From assembly GCF_030463535.1 (NCBI RefSeq), contig NC_132879.1, positions 47,124,094 to 47,188,093 of the forward strand: a stretch of DNA of 64,000 bases. Reading direction: 5' to 3'. The position numbers and the translations under genes were made by a program. This DNA comes from Salminus brasiliensis. Its lineage: Eukaryota; Chordata; Actinopteri; Characiformes; Bryconidae. The notes under the pieces were generated by a model that was given only the letters and a program-made list of their open reading frames with translations, had not been told where the DNA came from and did not search any database. Below, piece after piece: positions 1 through 12,707 of the stretch (position 1 is its first letter; the number at the start of each line of letters is the position of its first letter).

Positions 1-85
1 TTCTTTACTCTTACAGAGAATTCATTCACCAAGAATGAGTACATGCCCATCTGTACACTACAATGTGAACTGGAATAGTATTCTT

Positions 86-262
86 GTGCATTTTATAGTA
101 TTTATAGTAGTACATTTTTATTGTGTTTATATAGTATTTTATAGTATTTATATAGTATTGTATAGCATTGTATAGTATTTATATAGTATTGTATAGTATT
201 TTATAGTATTTATATAGTGTTTTTATAGTATTTCTATAGTATTCAATAGTATTTTTATTACC
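86..262. repeat. Degenerate short tandem repeat, TATAGTATT-type
   Basis: Repeated tatagtattt/tatatagtatt phrases spaced about 9-20 bp, extremely AT-rich. No coding potential. Confidence 0.7.
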
Positions 263-1164
263 ATCACTTTGTAAACAGTGTCATAATGTGTCATAAGCTT
301 GTTAAGTGAATTAGCATTTCTGCAAACAGCCACTGAACATGTGTTTTACTCATATTTGCACAGTCTAAGAGCCTTTTCACACCTATAAATAGGTTGTTCT
401 GGTTCGATTCAATCAAAGAGTGTAAATGTGAAGCATTTCCCCATGGTTTGGTCTGTTTTCACACAGGGAAAAAATTCAAGTGCACCAAAATGCATCACCA
501 CAAATAATGTGAGAGCATTGAGAAAACCCCCTGTCTGGGGCAGGAGTAAGAAAGTAAATACAGAAAGAAGTTCCTGTGTTCTGGACTAGTTTAATATGGA
601 GTAACGGCAGAGATGGAATCTGTTCATAGCTGTAGTAGTTAATTATCTGGGCAGTATACCAGATTAACACCTGGCAATGGGAGCCGTTTAGCTCAAACCT
701 GTGTACACCTGATGGTTGGGTCAGATCGAGGTCACCACAAACTAACCACTCCAGAGTTTGTTTGGGACCGGGCAGTGACCACTTCTTCTCAATGGTCTCT
801 GTGCGGTTGTTTTGGTCTGCATCCGAGTAATTACTGTATTCACACCTGCCCAAATGAATCAAACCAGGGGTAAAAACAAACTTTGACCTTTGTGTGAGTG
901 TGTGTGTGCACAGCCCAGTACTGTATGTAATTTTATGTCAGCTAATTATTAAACTAGCAAGCTAGTCATAGCTAAACAGCTAGCTATTTCACACTCGAGG
1001 CATTACAAAATTGTATGTGTGCAAAAACAGCATAGGATATCATTTGCTATCAGTATAGCTAGGTCAAAGTCCCAGGCAACAGAGTACAATCGTACAAATC
1101 TTTCCTTGCTAAAGAAAACAAAATTGAATAGACTGGACTAGCTCATCACCACCAACAGGCCATT

Positions 1165-1275
1165 TGATGTTTTTAATGCTGGTGTGCTGGTCAAACAGCA
1201 CGGCTATGCTGGCTGACCAGCTAATCCAGCACCAGACTCTGCCAGCTCAGCATAAACCAGCTTAGACCATCATGA
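1165..1275. repeat. Interspersed repeat rich in CTGGT/ACCAGC phrases
   Basis: It contains gctggtcaaacagc, gctggctgaccagc and ccagctcagcataaaccagc. Same family as 6655-6970. Confidence 0.45.
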
Positions 1276-3200
1276 AGTAATGCATGACAAGGTAACACAC
1301 ATCCTACAAATTCAATTATAGCCTTCCCCAAGTTATTAGTATCACACTAAACCTTGTATCTCCATTTTTGCCACTTTTCACTTTTTGACTTAATCTAAAT
1401 CTGGCATTAGATTTTTTTCAAATATGTATGAAAATATGTAATGATAAATGGACCAATACAAATGCTTCAAAATGCATCACGTCTACATTGTTTGTATATT
1501 CCCTACATGGTGAAATGATACAAAAGTACAAGGTACAAAAGTCTGGAAAGTGCAAAGCTTGTCTGCGTCTAAATTACAGCTGTAATCTGACTCTTTTGTT
1601 CAATGGTGGCTGCTCTGCTCTCACGCACAGCTGGCAGCCTGAGCTCCTCAGGGAGAGTCTCTGTTCCAGACCCTCTCCTACAATTAACCTGCCATTAACT
1701 TTTTCAGGCAGACATGCAGTCCTTCTTTATGTTTAAATTCGTATTCAAATATAAATGAACCTTTAATTGAGCAAATCGGCGGCCATCGTGTTTCCTCCAC
1801 AGCACAATTTCTTAAGTACTTTAGTTAACATTTAAGCTACACATTGAGGTTCTCACCATAAATGAACCGCTCCAGAGTTTGTTTGGGACTGGAGATGAGA
1901 AGAAAAGAGGTGGTCTCAGACGTTCTGCCTACTATATTCGCACCTGCCCAAAAAGATTGCACCAAGGTTGTAAAGGGACCCATTTAATCGGAAAAAAAAG
2001 TGCAGTGGTGAAAACACTATCCACATAAATGAAAAACTAGCTGAGCTCGACTCTATACACGTTTCTCTGTAACTACAGTCATTCATTTGAGTCTTTGTGA
2101 CACCAAAACACCTAAGGGTTGTTCAGCTCAAGAAATCTGCTTACATGACATCAATGATAGCGGCCCCTAATATGAGAAAATAGTTCCTGAGTCTGGAGAC
2201 TAAAAGCTAAAAAAGAAATCTGTGGCAGTTTCAGTTTTGTAGCTGCTCTGAAGCCGTTGCTCAACTTCCACTAGCATGCTGCTCACCTTCGACCAGTTCA
2301 GAAACAGAACAGAGAAATGAGCACAGCCAGGAAGGACCACAGCGACTATGCAACTCTGACGAACTCTGAAACGAGGGGGTAATGAGTTTTCTCAGGGAAC
2401 AGAGATGTTTCCATACACTGGTGTTTCCACTACGACCCTCTTGCAGGCCTTGTGACAATATTGGCTTTACTAAATGACATCAGAGCAGGACTTATGGTTC
2501 TTAGAAAAGCTATTAACTGGCACAGTATAGGGGTGCATCAGCCCCCAATTCCATTAAAATGGGCCAATGTAGCAACAGGTATTTATGACATAAGAGACTA
2601 ACTGCTCAGGTGACTGCAGAGCTCTCTTCCCAATCTTACCGCTCGTTCACACTAGCAGGGCCATGACTTGACTGCAGAAAAATACACATACTTGCAACCC
2701 TGGTTACATTTAAGCAGGAAATATTTATTGCATTAATGTACATCTACGCTCTTGTGATTTATAGCTACATGCTAAGCGCACATTCAGCAGAAACCTCACC
2801 GCAGCTTGTTTAGAAGAGCACTCTGCTCAGTACTTCTGTTCAGTAATGTCTGAAGACAGGAAGGTGTTAATTGGAGCTTTTTGAGCGGCTTAGAAGCACA
2901 ACAGCAATTAAAACCCGCTCGACTGTGCATCCCTGAACACTGAAACATCTACCATGCTCAGTAGGTGCGGAGCAATCGCGCTAGACTTACATGAACGTTG
3001 ATTTGGTTTTCTGATAACAGGACGTTCTACGCACTACCTAATGACTAATTGATCACCTCCACTCCACCCACACACACACACACATCCACACCCACCCATC
3101 CCTCATTACTAATTAATCAATTCTTACAGCCCCACAAAAGCTCTTGGGTGCGGTGGTATCTCCAGGCCGGAGTGTGAGGAGGTGTTCCTGCTGCAAGACA

Positions 3201-3247
3201 GTGTGTGTGTGTGTGTGTGTTTGTGTGAGTGTGTGTGTGTGTGTGTG
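3201..3247. repeat. (GT)n microsatellite
   Basis: Near-pure GT with two small interruptions. ORFs across it are repeat artefacts. A second one ending in a G-homopolymer lies at 3367-3400. Confidence 0.95.
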
Positions 3248-4837
3248 AACTCCTAGGGGACGGTTCGCTCTGTGCTTTATATAACTGCAAGAGAACATCT
3301 TGAGTTCTGCTCACCACGACCCCAACAAGTCAGGGCAAAAGTATACTTCTGCTAACAGTGTGAGACTGTGTGTGTGTGTGTATGATGGGGGGGGGGGGGT
3401 ACTTAACTTTCAAAATGTATTCAAAGTGGTTAAAACTGCAGTCAGTAATCAGTAACACCTCTGAAATTTACATACACCCTGCCCACTGTTAAAAGTCTTA
3501 GTCAAAGCTGGCGAAACAGTGAAGCGCTACACGACTTTGGGAAAATAGAGAAAATAGAGTGTTGATACTGTAGAGCGGCACATCACCTCCAGACTCGGCT
3601 AGTTGTGGGAATATGGGTTGCCGCCACAACCAGGCCTTGTAACCGCAGCTTTTTCAGTGCCAGTGTCCGCAGAACTAGAGCCCAAACGCAGCATACAACA
3701 AAACGAAAAAGGGCGAAAGCAGACAGGGACCTGCACTTGCCTAAAAGCTAACATCCATCGTCCACTCACTCGAAAAAAAACTCACTGATGTACCTCAGAT
3801 AAAGAGCAAAACACACATCAGAACACATCATATTTAAACCAGTAAGACTCAAGCAAGACACACCCGGGTAAACGACTGGGGATGGGGTTAAAAGCTCACC
3901 AGCTACAATGTCTTCAGCCTGCTTACAGCATATTGCGCTGAGAGGACACAAAGAGAGGATGTCAACTATGTCCGGTGAAATGCTAGAATAATTACAGCGT
4001 ATCTGTTACAGTGTTGAAACTATGCTATAATATGCAGCTCTGAAAAGTGTTCGGTGACGTAAACCAGCCAACAAAAGCAGTGCTTATCATTTTTTTTCAC
4101 AAGCTCTCTGTAAAAGCAAAATAACGGTGGTAAAAATGTTTGATTTTCAGCTTTTTAACACTTTTGCCTCACTGAAAGTCACATAATAATTCTGATTTTA
4201 GAGGCAGAAAACAACATAAAAAAGACTCAATAAATGCATCCTTTGACACCTTTAGTACACATTTCATGTGCATTAGGCTGCTGATTTACTGCAGCTGCAT
4301 TTCTACACATTGTGTTGTGGTCTTTTAATTTTCTGTTAGATTTACAATAATACAAATTAGGAGGTGACAGGTAGTGAGCTAAGAAGCCAGCTGATAGATT
4401 ATTATTAATTATTTTAATATTTACTTTGGAAAAGTATAGATTTTTTATTTAAATGTTGCACCTGATAGACTGTTCCCACTCACAACTCACCCCCCAGGGC
4501 CCATGGCAGTCAGAGGACTCTAGGCACTGGCCCAATCAGTAATCCATCCCTGCAGCACAGGTTATCTAAGCTCCATCACTGTTGAAAGTCCCCTCTGGTG
4601 TGGTACCAACTGCCTGTGGAGATTTTACCTCATCAACTCCAACCTGTCATGAATGCACACATTACCACAGTGTTGGAAAAAAGCCCTGCTGATAACACAC
4701 TGACGATCTCCTTTACCACCGAACCAGCTGCTCAACCACACAGCTTCATGTTAATGTACACTGAAGGAATAGTTAACATATATGCTGCAAGATAAGGGGG
4801 CATCTGCAGTGTCTAAAACATGACTTTGAAGATAACA

Positions 4838-5303
4838 TGATGTTTGTGGACACCCTTTTTAATGAATACTTTCAGCTGCTTTAGGTTGCACCCTTTGCTG
4901 ACACAGATGTGCAAATACACACACTCACAGCTTGTCTAGTCCCTGTAGGGAAGAAAGTACTGTGAATAGAATAGGACCCTCTGGAGCAGATATGCATGTA
5001 ACTATTGGCACAATGCCTTATGCCAGGTGTGGGCTAGAGGGGTATAAAGCCTCTCAGCAATGAGCTGTGGAGCAGTAGAACTGTCCTCTGGAATGATGGA
5101 TAGTGCTCCATCCAAAATTTTGAGATGCGCTGGGGAGTCTGGGATGAGGTGGAGTGGTGATCTTCCATCATACTGATCTCAACAACACTCTTGTCACTGA
5201 ATGCAATCCTCCAGAATCTAGTAGAAAGCCTTCCCTGGACAGTAGAGAGAGTTACTTCAACAACAGCAGGATAAAGAAACCCAATACTTTTTGTCCATAT
5301 AGT
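4838..5303 (+). mobile_element. MITE family A, near full length
   Basis: It starts TTTGTGGACACCC and ends AATACTTTTTGTCCATATAGT. Between these lie the family landmarks: GCTGACACAGATGTGCAAAT, ATGCCAGGTGTGGGCTAGAG, and CTAGTAGAAAGCCTTCCCTG. It has no ORF. The termini resemble Tc1/mariner-type ends; the family assignment is an inference. Confidence 0.75.
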
Positions 5304-5874
5304 ATAAAATGAAACAGATGATGACATCACTCAACCCATTTATTAAAAACAGCATAGTCATAAGCAAGGATAAGCCTTTTTTTACCAGAAATTTTACCAG
5401 AAAGTTCGTCCACTTATTATTATTATTTTTTAATATTCTGATCATTATTTTCTTGCATTTTATTTTTTCATCGATTTCCATTAGATCATTAACACTTGTG
5501 TAAAATGTGTATCATATTTGATACCTCTGTAACATCAAAGTGTGATTACAAAATAACAGTAAATAATATATAAAATATATAAATAATAACAACAGTACAT
5601 AAAAACAATGATTACGTAAATAAGAAAATAAAATGCAAGAAAATAATGATCAGAATATTTAAAAATAATAATAATAATAAGTTGACAAACTTTCTGGTAA
5701 AATTGTGGCAACAGGAAACAACTGAAAACATCTGGTGAACAACTGGAGCACCCAAGAATATTATTAGGTATGTGTGTATAAACACTCTGTTATACACACA
5801 CACATATACACACACACCATCTCATCTATCATTGGTGGAAGCAAAATTGTATTTACTGTTCTACCAGTTTACCA

Positions 5875-5876
<2 letters not shown>

Positions 5877-5921
<45 letters not shown>

Positions 5922-5962
5922 AAACACACACATAAACACACACACACACACACACACACACA
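5877..5962. repeat. Compound (CT)n-(CA)n microsatellite
   Basis: About 44 bp of pure CT followed, after a short A-rich spacer, by CA repeats. Confidence 0.95.
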
Positions 5963-6133
5963 CTGTCACAAAAATGTTTTACCAATTTTCTCTCACACAC
6001 AGACACAAACTTACACAAACTCACATCTATTAAAGTGAGGGAGTAGAGCATGTCTCCCATATCTAAAGCCTCACCATCGCTGTCTTCTACCCCAGCAGAG
6101 AGAGAGAGAGCGACTCTCTCAACTGAAACCCCA

Positions 6134-6160
6134 GTGTGTGTGTGTGTGTGTGTGTATGTG

Positions 6161-6210
<50 letters not shown>

Positions 6211-6219
6211 TGTGTGTGG
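6134..6219. repeat. (GT)n microsatellite with TATG interruptions
   Basis: About 86 bp of GT repeats; a matching (CA)n tract lies 180 bp downstream at 6403-6458. Confidence 0.95.
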
Positions 6220-6402
6220 AGATAAAAGCCTGCCTTAAACATACACACTCATGAGTTTTTAACACATACATGTACGAGTGCTCACACTCCAGCCCTTTGA
6301 AGGCGTTCTCCTGGGCTCGTACCACTTACATTAGTAATGTGCTTTTATAACGCTGACAACTCTGTCAACACACACATTATCACCCAGCATGAAAGAGAAC
6401 GA

Positions 6403-6416
6403 ACACACACACACAT

Positions 6417-6458
<42 letters not shown>
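6403..6458. repeat. (CA)n microsatellite
   Basis: About 56 bp of CA with two small interruptions near the left end. It is of opposite sense to the (GT)n at 6134-6219. Confidence 0.95.
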
Positions 6459-6654
6459 TCCTGTTAGTTACTATAGCAGGAAAGAGGGTTTATAATAACT
6501 GGTATCAGGACAAGTTAAATCGGCTAAAGGCTGAATTCTGACGTAACTCTGACAAGGCTAAACGAGACCTCTTGAGAGAGCTGTGTATCGCTGCATAGCC
6601 ATATTAGTGTCAGATTAGTGTATTTAGTGCAGTGGAGTAAAAGTAGATTATACT

Positions 6655-6970
6655 CCCCAACTGTAAGGGAAAGCCCAGAAGCTGGTTGACCAGCTTAGCT
6701 CTTAGGGTATAGGGTATGTGTCTCTTGGAGTTTGGTGGTATAGCTGGTAACCAAGCTAGACAACTAGTATGACCAAGCTGATCGGCCAACATGACCATGT
6801 CTGACCAAAATCAAATGCAACATACACTGTGCTAGTCAAGGTTTACTTGATAGCTTACCAGCATAAGGGATGTTTTCTCCTGGATGGACAGTTTTTTTAA
6901 CCACCTTGACCATCAAAAAAACATCCTAGGCCATCTGAAACTAGCTACCAGCAAAATACTAGCATTAGTA
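6655..6970. repeat. Interspersed repeat rich in CTGGT/ACCAGC phrases
   Basis: Many short near-palindromic phrases (ctggttgaccagctt, gaccaagctgatcggcc, accagcaaaatactag). Similar sequence occurs at 1165-1275 and 53085-53205, so it is a dispersed family, probably a decayed MITE. Confidence 0.5.
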
Positions 6971-7048
6971 TTTGTGCATTTACACAAAATAAATTGTGTA
7001 TTTGTGTATTTAAGCAGTGTAAAAGCCCTTATAAAAATATATACGTAC

Positions 7049-7296
7049 ACTGATGAGCCATAACATTAACACCTCTATCTAATACTGAGTAGGACCCCTG
7101 TTAGCAGCAGATTCTTTAAGTCCTTTACGTTGTGAGAAGGGGCCTCCATAGATCGCATCAATGATCCCCATGATGCCCATGGTCATGTTCACCAATGGTT
7201 CCTTTCGTGGGCCACGTTTGATAGGTAATAACCGCTGCCTGATGTTTTGGAGATGCTCTGACCCAGTCGTCTAGCCATCACAATTCTGCCCTTAAC
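7049..7296 (-). mobile_element. Tc1-like element, internally deleted (5' terminus plus fragments)
   Basis: It begins with the terminal phrase TGATGAGCCATAACATTAAC and ends in ATGCTCTGACCCAGTCGTCT, which is antisense to a transposase N-terminal coding segment. The same terminus occurs in the short copy at 36538-36712, and the internal segment recurs in opposite sense at 45822-46085. Confidence 0.7.
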
Positions 7297-7379
7297 TAAC
7301 ACTCACATTACAAGCCCAGCACATCACCTAAGTTCCTGCAATTATTCACTAGCCACTGTCAGAGGAACTGTCCAACTTC

Positions 7380-7545
7380 CCAAGCCACTGTTAGTTCTTA
7401 TAACTCCCCACCGGCGGGAGATACAGAAGCATCAAGTCCAGAACCAGCCGACAGCTTCTACCCCCAGGCCATCAGGCTGCTGAACAGCCAGTAGCAGAGT
7501 ATCAGTCCAAAGCCTGTCACTCACACATCTCATCTGGATCATCAC
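7380..7545 (+). mobile_element. LINE 3' fragment (end of reverse-transcriptase ORF)
   Basis: A short frame reads SFYPQAIRLLNSQ then stop, the usual C-terminal ending of fish L2/CR1/Rex-type LINE ORF2. It is strongly truncated. Confidence 0.6.
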
Positions 7546-9719
7546 CACTATGTATGTCTATGGACAAACCACACAACACTTACACAACAAACCACAATAC
7601 AATTTTTTAATTAAACATTTTTGTGTGCATACTTTATCATGAAACCAAATTAAATAACCAGTAAAAGCTAGTCATAATAGTTATTACAATTAAACAGACA
7701 TTTAATTAACTTTTACACTTTTTGTTTCCACAAAAAGGTCTGAAACCAAAAGTTCAAGCAAAGAGTTTCAGCAGCTTGTTTAGGCCTGACACTGAAGTTT
7801 AGTACCTTTTTACACAGGGACGTCCAAGATGTTCCCAACCACTTTATACCGGAGCATGCAGGCATGTGAATCAGGGATTAACTGCCAGAGTTAAGACATA
7901 ACAGTGTCGAATACAGTATTACTGCTGAAGTCTTTCACACTGTTTGTTCAGGCCATACACAGACATCTGCATCTTATATTCTGATGCAAGACAAATAGAA
8001 ACCTTTTTCGTCTCGCAGGCCGGCTGCAGAACCACTGTGTTGGATTTTTCTGCGCGCTCAGATAGAAAACATGTCATCAGTCTTTAGGTTTTTCCATAAC
8101 TAACTGAAACTCAGCTGAAGCCTCTGTAAAATGTGTAAAACGAATAAGCCTTTTGAAGAGGCAGAGCCAAGGCTTAACACCACTAACTGTCAGTGGAAAG
8201 CAAATTTTGCCTTTTTTGTTTTTTTGCTGATCCAAAAAATAATCCGATCCGTGACTCACAACCCGTGATTCATTCTGAACGGTGTGTTTTGTGATCTGAG
8301 GAGAGCCCATTAATGTAAACGACTGGTATGCTGTTAAAACAGTGGTTTTATTTTGTTATGTCTGATCATTATTAATGATCAAATGTTAATTGCTCTTTAA
8401 AAAGTTGCAATTGAATTATTATGTTTTTACATAATCATTATATCAGTGGCCTTAATTGGTCTTTAAAAGATTGTTTATGACATTATTGTTTATCACAATA
8501 ATTTCTATTACAAAAAAAAGTTATTGTGACAGGCCTATACCTTGGTCCTGCCGCCATCACCTACATGGGCTGCATCTCCCTCTAACTGACATTGACAATG
8601 ACACTGACATGCATCTGACATGTTGATGTGTTGTCAGTTCAATGGGTAGCCTTTCCTGGGAAAAAAAAAACAATGGACATATTTATTTGGTTGCCACTTT
8701 ACCTCTACTGTTACAGTATTACTACCAGCAGCACCAACTTCAGCCACTGTACTTGAGACTAACAAAAATAAATTCTTGCGATGTAATTGTGTTTTTTTTG
8801 TCCTGGTTCTTTTTCTGCCTTGTAATTGGTCCAAAAGTCCACACCATCCGAAAAAGACCACCATCTTTTGGTTGGACAAAATAGTCCGGACTGTGATCTG
8901 AGACACCTTTCACACCTGCTATTCTGTTTGTTCCAAACTGAAAAGTCTGGACTAAACAAGGTAGGTGTGAAAGTACCCTAATTTTCCCCCAGCTCTGAGC
9001 AGCTCGCTAGCCAGCACTCTCACTTATCATCGTTACATGGTCTGAGAATATGGTCTGGAGTTTCAACTGACAATGTGGCGGTGCAGTAGTGTAACCAAAA
9101 CAGATGAAATGCGAATGAGTCCGTTACACCGGCATTTTCACGATTTATTTTCAGACATAATCCTGATTAACGCGCATTAAACACTAGGGTGTAAACAAGG
9201 TCTTAATAATTCAGGTGCTGTGGGATTGAGATTAGACTGAAAGCTCAATAGTTCAAAAAGCATTTCTTGACAATCACAAAATCACATACTTCCTCACACA
9301 CTACCCACAACAACCCCTGCTCCCCTACACACACTCAAAACTGGTTGTTGTTCTCACAGCTGTGCCACAAGCATTTTATCCAGCTCTTTAATCAGACAGA
9401 TCCTGCCTCCTCTGGGCTCATGTTTCCCCTCAAAGACAGTTTAATTACAGGCATATGGACGCTTTTACTCAGCCGACTGCAAATGCAATGCATTGCCCCC
9501 TAGTGGTATGTTCTGGCAATTACACATTTCTTACAGAATATGTTTCCCCCTAAAATGAAAACATATCAAATTAAGTATTTAATGTTTAAGGTTTCCAGAA
9601 ATACCCTTTCAAACATAGAAGAGGTAAAATATTATATTATAATATTATATAAATATCATATTATGCACTAACCAAGGAGTTATTACTGAAATAAACGACT
9701 ACACCTCAAAGTGTTTTAT

Positions 9720-10147
9720 ACAGTAACAAACATGATGACCAAGTTAAAGAGGTTTGATGTTTCTATTAAGCATAGTTTTGATTTTAAGAGTTTTAATACA
9801 GTATTAAAAATGGCTGTACATTTGAGTAAAGTGTTTTTAGAAAAACTACATTATACTGCTTTTGCATAGTAACAAACATGACCTGAATTAGTGTTTTAAT
9901 ATATTACACGTAATTATTTAAGTTTTAAAAATCATTTTGATATTGTAAATAATAACAAAATAATAATAAGCATGTTTTTATATAAATATTTTAAATATAG
10001 ATTAAACATAGTATTAGCTGAAGCATTTTATTATAGTCATAAACATTATCAAGTTGAATTAATTTGTATTTAAATAGTAATAAACATGACAGCAAAAAAA
10101 GTACTAATCATGAGTTCTGTGTTAAACAATGACATATTTGAATTGTT
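9720..10147. repeat. Degenerate flank of the minisatellite
   Basis: Diverged units such as gtaacaaacatgatgacc, gtaacaaacatgacctg and agtaataaacatgacagc, irregularly spaced, lead into the regular array. They look like old, unhomogenised copies. Confidence 0.55.
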
Positions 10148-12512
10148 TTAATACAGTGTCAAACATGATCACTTTGAGTTAAAGAGGTTTAATATAGTAA
10201 TAAACATGATCACTTTGATTTAGAGTTTTAATATAGTAATAAACATGATCACTTTGAGTTAAAGAGGTTTAATATAGTAATAAACATGATCACTTTGAGT
10301 TAGAGTTTTAATATAGTAATAAACATGATCACTTTGATTTAGAGGTTTAATATAGTAATAAACATGATCACTTTGATTTAGAGGTTTAATATAGTAATAA
10401 ACAGGATCACTTTGATTTAGAGGTTTAATATAGTAATAAACAGGATCACTTTAAGTTAAAGAAGGTTAATATAGTAATAAACATGATCACTTTGAGTTAG
10501 AGGTTTAATATAGTAATAAACATGATCACTTTGAGTTAAAGAGGTTTAATATAGTAATAAACATGATCACTTTGAGTTAAAGAGGTTTAATATAGTAATA
10601 AACATGATCACTTTGAGTTAAAGAGGTTTAATATAGTAATAAACATGATCACTTTGATTTAGAGTTTTAATATAGTAATAAACATGATCACTTTGAGTTA
10701 AAGAGGTTTAATATAGTAATAAACATGATCACTTTGATTTAGAGGTTTAATATAGTAATAAACATGATCACTTTGATTTAGAGGTTTAATATAGTAATAA
10801 ACATGATCACTTTGATTTAGAGGTTTAATATAGTAATAAACATGATCACTTTAAGTTAAAGAAGGTTAATATAGTAATAAACATGATCACTTTGAGTTAG
10901 AGGTTTAATATAGTAATAAACATGATCACTTTGAGTTAAAGAGGTTTAATATAGTAATAAACATGATCACTTTGAGTTAAAGAGGTTTAATATAGTAATA
11001 AACATGATCACCTTGAGTTAAAGAGGTTTAATATAGTAATAAACATGATCACTTTGAGTTAAAGAGGTTTAATATAGTAATAAACATGATCACTTTGAGT
11101 TAAAGAGGTTTAATATAGTAATAAACATGATCACCTTGAGTTAAAGAGGTTTAATATAGTAATAAACATGATCACTTTGAGTTAAAGAGGTTTAATATAG
11201 TAATAAACATGATCACTTTGAGTTAAAGAGGTTTAATATAGTAATAAACATGATCACTTTGAGTTAAAGAGGTTTAATATAGTAATAAACATGATCACTT
11301 TGATTTAGAGGTTTAATATAGTAATAAACATGATCACTTTGATTTAGAGGTTTAATATAGTAATAAACATGATCACTTTGATTTAGAGGTTTAATATAGT
11401 AATAAACATGATCACTTTAAGTTAAAGAAGGTTAATATAGTAATAAACATGATCACTTTGAGTTAGAGGTTTAATATAGTAATAAACATGATCACTTTGA
11501 GTTAAAGAGGTTTAATATAGTAATAAACATGATCACTTTGAGTTAAAGAGGTTTAATATAGTAATAAACATGATCACTTTGATTTAGAGTTTTAATATAG
11601 TAATAAACATGATCACTTTGAGTTAAAGAGGTTTAATATAGTAATAAACATGATCACTTTGAGTTAAAGAGGTTTAATATAGTAATAAACATGATCACTT
11701 TGATTTAGAGGTTTAATATAGTAATAAACATGATCACCTTGAGTTAAAGAGGTTTAATATAGTAATAAACATGATCACTTTGATTTAGAGTTTTAATATA
11801 GTAATAAACATGATCACTTTGAGTTAAAGAGGTTTAATATAGTAATAAACATGATCACTTTGATTTAGAGTTTTAATATAGTAATAAACATGATCACTTT
11901 GAGTTAAAGAGGTTTAATATAGTAATAAACATGATCACCTTGAGTTAAAGAGGTTTAATATAGTAATAAACATGATCACCTTGAGTTAAAGAGGTTTAAT
12001 ATAGTAATAAACATGATCACTTTGATTTAGAGGTTTAATATAGTAATAAACATGATCACTTTGATTTAGAGGTTTAATATAGTAATAAACATGATCACTT
12101 TGATTTAGAGTTTTAATATAGTAATAAACATGATCACTTTGAGTTAAAGAGGTTTAATATAGTAATAAACATGATCACTTTGATTTAGAGTTTTAATATA
12201 GTAATAAACATGATCACTTTGAGTTAAAGAGGTTTAATATAGTAATAAACATGATCACTTTGAGTTAAAGAGGTTTAATAAAGTAATAAACATGATCAAT
12301 TTGATTTAGAGTTTTAATATAGTAATAAACATGATCACTTTGACTTAAAGAGGTTTAATAAAGTAATAAACATGATCACTTTGACTTAAAGAGGTTTAAT
12401 ATAGTAATAAACATGATCAATTTGATTTAGAGTTTTAATATAGTAATAAACATGATCATTTTGACTTAAAGAAGGTTAATAAAGTAATAAACATGATCAC
12501 TTTGATTTAGAA
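10148..12512. repeat. Minisatellite of 39- and 41-bp monomers
   Basis: About 58-60 tandem units (estimated from length). The core is aatatagtaataaacatgat followed by cactttga. Two main forms differ in the spacer: gagttaaagaggttt (41 bp) and gatttagaggttt (39 bp), with minor forms (gatttagagtttt, ccttgag, ttaagttaaagaagg). Nearly every unit carries the palindrome TGATCA. The last units (12.28-12.51 kb) carry new variants (taaagtaataa, gatcaattt, gacttaaag). No coding potential. Confidence 0.95.
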
Positions 12513-12661
12513 CTAACATGATAATGTAGAGTTGAATTGAGTGTGTTTGAGGAAAAACGGTCCAGGTCCTGACTTTTACACCCTGCTGCCCCCTATCAAT
12601 CACACACGTGCAAAATGTGCACCAGTTCCACACATTCCTGCATTGTGCCTCAGCAGCTCAG

Positions 12662-12662
<1 letters not shown>

Positions 12663-12706
<44 letters not shown>
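12663..12706. repeat. (GT)n microsatellite
   Basis: Pure GT, about 44 bp. Confidence 0.95.

Positions 12707-12707
<1 letters not shown>

Larger units (their letters stand above)
1..9700. other. Non-coding flank, no recognisable gene
   Basis: ORFs here are short and repeat-based. The stretch holds a degenerate TATAGTATT repeat at its left edge, a MITE at 4.84-5.30 kb, microsatellites at 3.2, 5.9 and 6.1-6.5 kb, and transposon scraps at 7.0-7.5 kb. Segments near 361-880, 1860-2000 and 8820-8980 share phrases such as 'tttcacacct' and may be hAT-like remnants; that is uncertain. Coding exons of the leftward neighbour could be hidden here but I could not support any. Confidence 0.5.

Noticed and set aside
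476..862. 128-codon ORF on the minus strand
   Set aside because: It lies in sequence with repeated phrases found again near 1860 and 8820, probably a decayed DNA transposon. No family resemblance was seen.
3766..3951. Possible small exon on the minus strand (acceptor ctctcAG, donors GTGAGC or GTGTGT)
   Set aside because: Splice-like words alone; the short frame has an early stop and no homology was recognised. It could be a non-coding exon of the leftward gene, but this is not supportable.
5772..6325. Several overlapping ORFs on both strands
   Set aside because: They translate CA, GT and CT microsatellites into His-Thr, Val-Cys and Leu-Ser repeats; no conserved protein.
10148..12512. Regular repeats resembling a CRISPR array
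   Set aside because: There are no unique spacers: the whole 39/41-bp unit is repeated. The context is a vertebrate genome, so this is a minisatellite.
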